DNA from: JACVRX01 sp035697245
Lineage (GTDB): Bacteria; Actinomycetota; Actinomycetes; Jiangellales; Jiangellaceae
Length of the DNA stretch: 11,476 nucleotides
Direction: 5' to 3'
Assembly: GCA_035697245.1 (NCBI GenBank)
Contig: DASSDH010000211.1
Span: 1 to 11,476, forward strand
The notes under the pieces were generated by a model, which saw only the letters and a list, made by a program, of their open reading frames with translations, was not told the origin of the DNA and did not search any database. Within the stretch, counting starts at the first letter, position 1, and each line of letters begins with the position of its first letter. A program made the position numbers and the translations under genes. Positions 6,006-11,476 of the stretch are shown here, piece after piece.

Positions 6006-6956
6006 GTGGACGTTGCGGTCGTAGGCTGCGGGGTCATCGGCCTCTCCGCAGCCGTTCGGCTCCAGGAGGCCGGCTTGACAGTCCGCATCGTGGCTCGTGA
6101 CCTGCCACTCGAGACGACGTCGAATGTCGCGGCCGCCATCTGGTACCCGTACCGCGCGTATCCGCAGAACCGGGTCCTGGAGTGGGGAAGTCAGACGTTC
6201 GCCGTGTTCGAGGAGTTGGCGGCGACTCAGTCCACCGGCATCCGGATGCGCGAAGTCAAGGAGCTGTTCCGCACTGGTGTGCCGAACCCGTGGTGGATGC
6301 ACGCCGTCAGACAAATACGGCGCTGCGACACCACCGAGCTCCCGGCTGGATTCGTCGACGGCTTCGCCTTCACGACACCGGTCGCCGAGATGCCGATCTA
6401 CCTCACCTACCTGATGCGGCGCTTCCGGGCGGGCGGCGGTGTGATCGAGCAGCGGGCTCTCGGCGTGCTGACGGACGCGGCGAGCGAAGACCGGCTGATC
6501 GTCCATTGCACCGGTGTAGGAGCGAAGGACCTGGCCTCCGACCCGTCCGTCACGCCGATCCGGGGTCAGGTCGTCTGTGTCGAAAACCCCGGCATCGACC
6601 AGGTGCTCCTCGACGAGAGCAACCCCGACGGCATCACGTACATCGTGCCGCGCTCGGCCGACTGCATCCTGGGCGGAACTGCCGAGGTGGGTGCCGACCG
6701 CCTCGAGCCCGACCCGGAGGTTGCGCGCGGCATCCTGCTCCGGTGCACCGAGCTCGAACCGCGCTTACACGAGGCCCGGGTGCTCGCACACAAGGTGGGC
6801 CTGAGACCCGGGCGCCCAACAATCAGGCTCGAGACGGACGAGTTGCCTGACGCGAGGCCGTGCGTCCACAACTACGGCCACGGCGGTGCGGGCGTCACCT
6901 TGTCGTGGGGGTGCGCCGACGAAGTCGTCCGGCTCGTCCGGACCGCCCTCGGCTAG
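6006..6956 (+). CDS. FAD-dependent D-amino-acid oxidase (DAO family)
   Basis: This 316-residue flavoenzyme should oxidise a D-amino acid (or glycine-like amine) to the imino acid with release of H2O2. The Rossmann FAD motif GCGVIG (7-12) sits at the N-terminus. TSNVAAAIWYPY (38-49) fits the family's second flavin contact. ITYIVPR (210-216) holds the tyrosine equivalent to mammalian Tyr228, and VGLRPGRP (264-271) holds the substrate-carboxylate arginine, here Arg267. VHNYGHGGAGVTLSWGCA (287-304) matches the DAO signature. I chose the GTG at 6006 because GGAGG precedes it by 8 nt; the ATG at 5991 has no ribosome site and would add five residues. No signal peptide or peroxisomal-type tail is seen, so it is cytosolic. 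It converges with the sarcosine oxidase-like gene 39 bp away. Substrate specificity cannot be read from sequence. Confidence 0.9.
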   Translation: MDVAVVGCGVIGLSAAVRLQEAGLTVRIVARDLPLETTSNVAAAIWYPYRAYPQNRVLEWGSQTFAVFEELAATQSTGIRMREVKELFRTGVPNPWWMHAVRQIRRCDTTELPAGFVDGFAFTTPVAEMPIYLTYLMRRFRAGGGVIEQRALGVLTDAASEDRLIVHCTGVGAKDLASDPSVTPIRGQVVCVENPGIDQVLLDESNPDGITYIVPRSADCILGGTAEVGADRLEPDPEVARGILLRCTELEPRLHEARVLAHKVGLRPGRPTIRLETDELPDARPCVHNYGHGGAGVTLSWGCADEVVRLVRTALG

Positions 6957-6970
6957 CGGACAGTCCGATA

Positions 6971-6987
6971 CCGCCCGCCGCGGGAGG
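6971..6987. terminator. Weak GC-rich hairpin between convergent oxidase genes
   Basis: CCCG (6974-6977) pairs with CGGG (6981-6984) around a CCG loop. After one mismatch, CC (6971-6972) pairs with GG (6986-6987). It sits between two convergent stops (6956 and 6996), where a terminator is expected, but the stem is short and has no U-tract. Confidence 0.3.
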
Positions 6988-6995
6988 CGCAGGCG

Positions 6996-8096
6996 TCACG
7001 GACGGCTGAACCGGAACCGCTCGGGTGCGGGTCCGCCATTCAGCACGAGGTCGGCCACGATCCGCCCGATCTCGGGCGTGAACTTGAAGCCGTGGCCGGA
7101 GAATCCGGCGGCGACCGTCAGTGGACCGACCCGATCGATGACGAAGTCGCTGTCGTCGGTCAGTGTGTACAAGCACGGAGCGGCGGCCGGACGTTCCGCG
7201 TCGACCCCGGGAACCCACGCGGCCACATAGTCCTGCAGCGCACGCAGCCGCTGCCCGTCAACGCCCGTCCCGGACTCGTCGGGATGGACGACCGGGCCCA
7301 CCGCGTGGAAGCCGACCTTGACACCGTCGACGCTGGACAGCCCGTAGGTCCCGCGCGGCGTGGCAGCACCGCGCGTGGGGGTGCCGACCTGGTGGTGGAT
7401 GAAGCTTGGCCAGGGCGTGGCTCGGTCACGGGGTGGGAAGTGCGCCGGCTGTTCCCGGGTGACGGTCAGGGCCGGCAGCCTCAGCGTGTCGCCGATCAAC
7501 GAGGCCGTCCAGGCGCCGGTCGAGACCACGACGACGCTGGCGAGCAGCGTCTCGTCGTCAGTCCGGATCTCCACGTGGTCAGCAGCGGGCACGACGGCCT
7601 CGACGCGTGTGTCGTGCCGGATATCTGCGCCGTGCTCAGCTGCGACCCGCTTCAGAGCGGCAACAGTCCGGTCCGCGTGGGCCCGGCCACCGCGGGGATG
7701 GAACAGCACAGGCCCGTCGAACCGCAAGCCTGGCCAGCGAGAAGCGGCTTCGGCCGGATCGAGCAGGTCCGTGGCGTGACCCCTCGTGCTCAGTAGCCGG
7801 GCCATCGCACCGACGGTTGATTGTTCTCCGTGGTCGACGACGCCCGTCCAGGTCAGCAGCTGTTCACCGCTGTCGGCCTCCAGTTCGTCCCATTGCTGGT
7901 AGGCCGCCGCGGCCAGGTCGACGTAGAACGGGTCGTCGTAGGACAGCCGGACGATGCGCGAGCTGCCGTGCGAGCTACCGCGGCCGTGCCCGGGCCCGAA
8001 CTGTTCGAGCAGCACCACATCGGCGCCCCGACGGGCCAGCTGCCACGCGGCCGCCGAGCCCATCGCCCCACCGCCGACCACCACGACTTCGACCAT
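6996..8096 (-). CDS. Monomeric sarcosine oxidase / N-methyl-amino-acid oxidase family (MSOX/SolA-like)
   Basis: This 366-residue cytosolic flavoenzyme should demethylate an N-methylated amino acid such as sarcosine or N-methyltryptophan, giving formaldehyde, the free amine and H2O2. GGGAMG (8-13) is the FAD dinucleotide motif. SSHGSSRIVR (41-50) aligns with the MSOX active-site loop, with Arg47 and Arg50 matching Arg49 and Arg52. GVKVGFH (258-264) supplies Lys260, the oxygen-activating lysine (Lys265 in MSOX), and His264 (His269). APCLYTLTDD places Cys308 at the covalent FAD attachment site (Cys315), and GFSGHGFKF supplies Lys338 (Lys348). A usual-length, apparently intact member. Start ATG 8096 has AAAGG 4 nt upstream and begins exactly at the first beta-strand. 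It is divergent from the kinase-LLM gene with only 37 bp between starts. Other family members (pipecolate, fructosyl-amine oxidases) are possible. Confidence 0.92.
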   Translation of the reverse strand: MVEVVVVGGGAMGSAAAWQLARRGADVVLLEQFGPGHGRGSSHGSSRIVRLSYDDPFYVDLAAAAYQQWDELEADSGEQLLTWTGVVDHGEQSTVGAMARLLSTRGHATDLLDPAEAASRWPGLRFDGPVLFHPRGGRAHADRTVAALKRVAAEHGADIRHDTRVEAVVPAADHVEIRTDDETLLASVVVVSTGAWTASLIGDTLRLPALTVTREQPAHFPPRDRATPWPSFIHHQVGTPTRGAATPRGTYGLSSVDGVKVGFHAVGPVVHPDESGTGVDGQRLRALQDYVAAWVPGVDAERPAAAPCLYTLTDDSDFVIDRVGPLTVAAGFSGHGFKFTPEIGRIVADLVLNGGPAPERFRFSRP

Positions 8097-8133
8097 GCGA
8101 CCTTTCTACCGAACCGGTGTGCAGACTGTGCGG

Positions 8134-9621
8134 ATGGCCGAGGCGCTGAACCTGCCGTCTCCCTGCGTGGTCGTGCTTGTCGGCCCGGGCGCGTCGGGAA
8201 AGTCGACGTGGGCGGCCGCACAGTTCCCGGCTGACATGATCGTGTCGAGCGACCGGCTGCGAGCCCTCGTGGGAACGGGCGAGGACGACATCGAAGCGAG
8301 CACCGACGCCTTCGTCCTACTCGACGAGGTCGTCCGGCGACGGCTCGCGCGGCGACTGACGACCGTCATCGACACACTCGGTCTCGACGCCGAGCGCCGC
8401 GCCGGATGGCTCGCTCTGGCGCGGCAGAGCGACATGCCGTGCTTCGCGGTCGCATTCGACACCTCACCGGGCGAGTGCCGCGAGCGCAACCGAAAGCGTG
8501 GCAAGCGGATCCCGGCAGACGTGCTGACCACACAACTGCGCGCATGGGCAACGACCCGCGACCGGCTGACCGACGAGGCGTACGACGCGGTGCTCGAACC
8601 CACGCCGGTCCGGGTCGTACCCGAGGCATTCGTTGCGGCCGCGCGTGCGGCCGCGCGTCAAGAAGAACGGCCCACCGGCCTGCGGTTCGGCCTCCACCTC
8701 GGCGCATTCAGCTTCGAGGGCGGAACTGGTGAGACGGCCAAGCGGCTCGCGGAGATCGCGTCGGCCGCCGAGACGGCCGGGTTCGACGCGATCTACGTGA
8801 TGGACCACTTCCGACAGATCCCCCAGGTCGGCCGGGCATGGGACGACTTCCTGGAGAGCTACACGACGCTCGGCTACCTCGCCGCGTGCACGCTGCGCAT
8901 GCGGATCGGTGCGCTGGTCACCGGCATCACGTACCGAAACGTCGCCCATCTGGGCAAGATCGTCGCCACCCTCGACGTGCTGAGCAGCGGTCGCGCGATC
9001 TGCGGCCTCGGGCTGGCGTGGTTCAAGGAGGAGCACCTCGCGTACGGCTGGGAGTTCCCCACGACGGCCCAGCGTTATGCCCTGCTCGAGGACTCGCTGC
9101 AGCTCCTTCCACTGCTGTGGGGACCGGGGAACCCGTCGTTCGAGGGGCAGGTCGTCAGCGTGCCCGACACGACGTGTTATCCGCGACCGTTGCAGGACAG
9201 GTTGCCGATCCTGGTCGGCGGCGGTGGTGAGCGTCGTACCCTGCGCCTCGCAGCGTGGTACGCCGATGCGGCGAACGTGTTCGGCGACGCGACGACCGTC
9301 CGACGGAAGGCCGAGGCATTGCGGGCGCACTGCCTCACCGTTGAGCGGGATCCAGCCCAGGTCGCGTTGACCCATCTCTCGACAACGCTCGTGGGCGCCG
9401 ACGACAACCATCTGGCCGAGCTCGTCGAGCGTCTACGCCCGCGCCGCCAGAGCCCGGCGCGGTACGCAGCGGCCGTCAACGCCGGCACCGTGGACGACCA
9501 CATCGGCCGTTTCCGCGAGCTTGCCGAAGCCGGCGCGCAGGAGGTGATGGTCCGCCTTCCGGATCTGTCGGACGCTGCGCCGCTGGAACGGATCGCGAAG
9601 GTGATCTCCGCGTTCCGATGA
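8134..9621 (+). CDS. Fusion protein: Pnkp-like P-loop kinase + LLM-class flavin/F420 oxidoreductase
   Basis: This 495-residue protein has two unrelated domains. Residues about 10-168 form a P-loop kinase resembling the kinase module of bacterial polynucleotide kinase Pnkp (AAA_33 type). The Walker A is GPGASGKST (17-25). SSDRLR (38-43) includes Asp40 and Arg43, the spacing of the acceptor-binding Asp/Arg pair of Pnkp. The lid is CRERNRKRGKRI (115-126). An Ala/Arg-rich linker (about 168-182) leads to a luciferase-like monooxygenase barrel (183-495). Its typical segments are GFDAIYVMDHF (216-226), LVTGITYRNVAHLGKIVATL (261-280), DVLSSGRAICGLGLAWFKEE (281-300) and LPILVGGGGERRTLRLAA. LLM enzymes use FMNH2 or, often in actinobacteria, F420; this one is reminiscent of Rv1855c-like proteins. 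One uninterrupted frame covers both domains. The ATG at 8134 is chosen; in-frame GTGs at 8119 and 8128 are alternatives and no clear Shine-Dalgarno is seen. Both substrates are unknown. Confidence 0.88.
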   Translation: MAEALNLPSPCVVVLVGPGASGKSTWAAAQFPADMIVSSDRLRALVGTGEDDIEASTDAFVLLDEVVRRRLARRLTTVIDTLGLDAERRAGWLALARQSDMPCFAVAFDTSPGECRERNRKRGKRIPADVLTTQLRAWATTRDRLTDEAYDAVLEPTPVRVVPEAFVAAARAAARQEERPTGLRFGLHLGAFSFEGGTGETAKRLAEIASAAETAGFDAIYVMDHFRQIPQVGRAWDDFLESYTTLGYLAACTLRMRIGALVTGITYRNVAHLGKIVATLDVLSSGRAICGLGLAWFKEEHLAYGWEFPTTAQRYALLEDSLQLLPLLWGPGNPSFEGQVVSVPDTTCYPRPLQDRLPILVGGGGERRTLRLAAWYADAANVFGDATTVRRKAEALRAHCLTVERDPAQVALTHLSTTLVGADDNHLAELVERLRPRRQSPARYAAAVNAGTVDDHIGRFRELAEAGAQEVMVRLPDLSDAAPLERIAKVISAFR

Positions 9622-9671
9622 CGCGCAAGCCCGAGGGGATCGTGGAGTCGCCGACCCGGGCCGAGCCAGTC

Positions 9672-11476
9672 TCAGCTCACAGTGCCCGCGTAGTACCGCT
9701 GGGCGAGCGCCCAGGCGTCCTTGCCGCAGACCGAACCCATCTTGCGCCCTTCGAAGTCGTCCGGGCTGATGTGGATCCCGCCGAACAGTCGTGAGAGCCC
9801 GGCCTGGTCGGCCGCGTCGTAGTAGCTCGCCCACTGCAGCGTGACGTCTTCGGTAGGGCCGAGCTCGACCTGGAGTTCGCCGGCATGGATGGTCCACTCG
9901 GCGAGCCCGCCGGGGAAGTAGGGACTGCCCGTGAACCCGGTCATAACCTCGGCAGCTGCTCGGCTGAACGTGCTGTGGCCCGAGACGTAGCCCGCGAAGG
10001 CCGGCGTCACGAACGTCGCGAGCTGATACGGCACCCAGTCGACCGCGAGGATCCAGCCCACCCCGGCGTGCTGCGTGGCCGGATCCTCTGGGTTCCCCTG
10101 CCAGGCATGGATCGCGACCTCGCCGACGTGATCGGCCAGCGCCTGGTGCCGCTCGCCTGGGCTGCTCGATGCAGCCGTGACGACCTCGATCAGTCCGGGG
10201 ACCAGTGGGAGCCCATCCGGATCGTATGCGGGAAGGTCGGGGTCGCTGGACTGGCCCTTGCCGCCCATGAACCGGATCATCGAGATCGGACGGGCCGAGT
10301 CGTAGAAGCCCTTCACGCCCCACGCGGCCACGGCCGCATCGTGGACCGCGCCGTTGATTGCGAAGTAGAGCTTCACGTCCCACTCGAGCCGGTCCAGGAC
10401 CGGTCCCCGCCCGCCCATCCGGTGCTCGAAGCCCGGCGCGTCGGAGACCTCGTTTGCGATCGTGTTCCAATGCCCCGGCGGGGTCTCCGAGGCTGGCCCG
10501 TCGGCCCAGAACTGAGCGAGGACACGGTCGAAGTCACCGCGGAGCACGACGTTCGGCTCGTACGCCTCGCCGGATACCGGGTTCCCCGAGTACCCGTTGC
10601 CGTCGTTCGTACCGAGCGTGTTGTCGCCGAAAGCCCCGGGACCGATGTCGATCGTCACGCCGTCGGTCGGATCGAGCTGACTGCTGTATCCGATGATCTC
10701 GACGGCGGTCTGCTTGAACGCGTCGTCTGTCTCTAGCTGTGGCGGGTGCCCCGGGTCGATCGGCGTGCCCTGTGCGGAACGCGGGAGCGCAAACGTGCGG
10801 ACCTGGCCCCAGTGAGGCCCGACGAAACGCTGCACGTTGCCGGGGATCGGGAGGCCGTTCTGCGCCACGAACTGCGCGAGCGCGAGCGGCTGCCAGAGGT
10901 CCGGATCGGTCATCGTGGCGCCTGACTCACTGACAACGAGCGGCGGGTTGGAGGGCTTGTAGTCGGTGTCGATGTAGCGCTGCTGCTCGAGCGAGCCGTC
11001 GGACTTCCCGTAAGCGATGACCGCGGCGGCGATCCGGTTGCCGAGCGCGGCCGGCGAGTCGCCCTCGGTGTCGACGTAATCGATCCGGTAGCAGAGTGAC
11101 TCCATCGTCCTCGTAAGTTCGTCGAACGTCTCTTGCAGGCCCGCCGCCTTCGAGTACCGCCACAGCAGCACCCGGTACGCGGCGAAGCTGATCGCGGCCT
11201 CGCGCGCTGCCTGGACGTCGTCCGCCTGGTGCTTCTCGGTCACGAAGTAGCCGAGCGCAGTGGAGTCATACGCAGCCCAGGCGTCCCACATCGCGGCCGA
11301 CGTATGGAACAGGTTGCGAGCATGGACTGTCGGCGCCGGGACGTCTCGGCGAATCGCGTCGAGGAGCGCGTCGTCCCACACCCGCGCGACCGAGTGCCCG
11401 TCCGCGTTCGGCCGCTGGCAGTCGTCGATGCTGTAGGGCTCGGCGGAGCTCTGGTTCGCGATCACGACCGTGGTCA
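9672..11476 (-). CDS. Vanadium-dependent haloperoxidase family protein (PAP2 superfamily), 5' end at window edge
   Basis: This protein should use vanadate and H2O2 to oxidise halides, or act as a related acid-phosphatase-fold enzyme. Counting from the GTG at 11465 (597 residues), the C-terminal half has the whole vanadate pocket. KGFYDSARP (385-393) is the KX6RP motif with Lys385 and Arg392. VSGH (494-497) gives Ser495, Gly496 and the catalytic His497. SRLFGGIHISPD (558-569) is SRX5HX3D with Arg559 and vanadate-linked His565. The N-terminal half is helical and starts with GHSVARVWDDALLDAIRRD (23-41), followed by APTVHARNLFHTSAAMWDAW, as in family members of unknown function. The frame stays open to the window end, and codons before the GTG read TTV. 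The region before residue 10 (VVIANQSSA) may be the tail of a signal peptide, so the true start probably lies outside. It converges with the kinase-LLM gene across 50 bp. Halide preference is not readable. Confidence 0.88.
   Translation of the reverse strand, partial: TTVVIANQSSAEPYSIDDCQRPNADGHSVARVWDDALLDAIRRDVPAPTVHARNLFHTSAAMWDAWAAYDSTALGYFVTEKHQADDVQAAREAAISFAAYRVLLWRYSKAAGLQETFDELTRTMESLCYRIDYVDTEGDSPAALGNRIAAAVIAYGKSDGSLEQQRYIDTDYKPSNPPLVVSESGATMTDPDLWQPLALAQFVAQNGLPIPGNVQRFVGPHWGQVRTFALPRSAQGTPIDPGHPPQLETDDAFKQTAVEIIGYSSQLDPTDGVTIDIGPGAFGDNTLGTNDGNGYSGNPVSGEAYEPNVVLRGDFDRVLAQFWADGPASETPPGHWNTIANEVSDAPGFEHRMGGRGPVLDRLEWDVKLYFAINGAVHDAAVAAWGVKGFYDSARPISMIRFMGGKGQSSDPDLPAYDPDGLPLVPGLIEVVTAASSSPGERHQALADHVGEVAIHAWQGNPEDPATQHAGVGWILAVDWVPYQLATFVTPAFAGYVSGHSTFSRAAAEVMTGFTGSPYFPGGLAEWTIHAGELQVELGPTEDVTLQWASYYDAADQAGLSRLFGGIHISPDDFEGRKMGSVCGKDAWALAQRYYAGTVS

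Noticed and set aside
8097..8133. The 37-bp gap between divergent starts checked for promoters and an operator
   Set aside because: Only a 6-bp palindrome (ACCGGT) is present and no -35/-10 pair can be placed with confidence. The promoters probably overlap the coding regions.
9622..9671. Gap between convergent kinase-LLM and haloperoxidase genes checked for a terminator
   Set aside because: Only the CCCGGG core palindrome and short imperfect pairings are visible; none forms a convincing stem.
9433..10470. Minus-strand frame of 345 codons overlapping the haloperoxidase gene
   Set aside because: It lies in another frame of the same strand as a gene with a full vanadate-binding motif, and it runs into the convergent LLM gene. 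The translation is Arg/Gly-rich with no recognisable domain.

Overview
The window is GC-rich, densely coded chromosomal DNA. I read it as a high-GC Actinomycetota. The support is a SigB/HrdB-type group 2 sigma factor, strong G+C bias at third codon positions, many GTG starts, a leaderless-looking promoter, and a luciferase-like oxidoreductase of a type that often uses F420 in this phylum. I see no tRNA, rRNA, CRISPR array, insertion sequence or attachment site.

Left third (1-3839): a sigma-70-family factor (26-997) ends at a two-tier hairpin, which it shares with a convergent two-gene operon. That operon is an ArsR-type repressor (1552-1872) followed by an SRPBCC/AHSA1 protein (1070-1555), joined by an ATGA stop/start overlap. 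A perfect 8+8 bp inverted repeat sits exactly between the -35 and -10 of the operon's likely promoter. Divergent from it runs a likely plus-strand operon: an APH-fold phosphotransferase (1945-2994) and two tandem DUF1801 paralogues (2996-3406 and 3426-3839).

Middle (3842-8096): a large exported lipoprotein with a beta-propeller domain (3842-5875, minus) ends only 2 bp from the second DUF1801 gene. A D-amino-acid oxidase family flavoenzyme (6006-6956, plus) starts divergently from it. It converges on a monomeric sarcosine oxidase/N-methyltryptophan oxidase family flavoenzyme (6996-8096, minus) whose active-site residues are all recognisable, including the cysteine that carries FAD covalently.

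Right third (8134-11476): a two-domain protein joins a Pnkp-like P-loop kinase to a luciferase-like (LLM) flavin/F420 oxidoreductase. It converges on a vanadium-dependent haloperoxidase family protein with every vanadate ligand in place. The 5' end of that last gene reaches the window edge and is probably incomplete.

The window does not look like one pathway. Strand changes split it into short independent units: ArsR control of an SRPBCC protein, a kinase plus DUF1801 operon, and a set of single redox genes. The items most worth following up are the kinase-LLM fusion, the haloperoxidase near two H2O2-producing oxidases, and the operator/promoter geometry of the ArsR operon.
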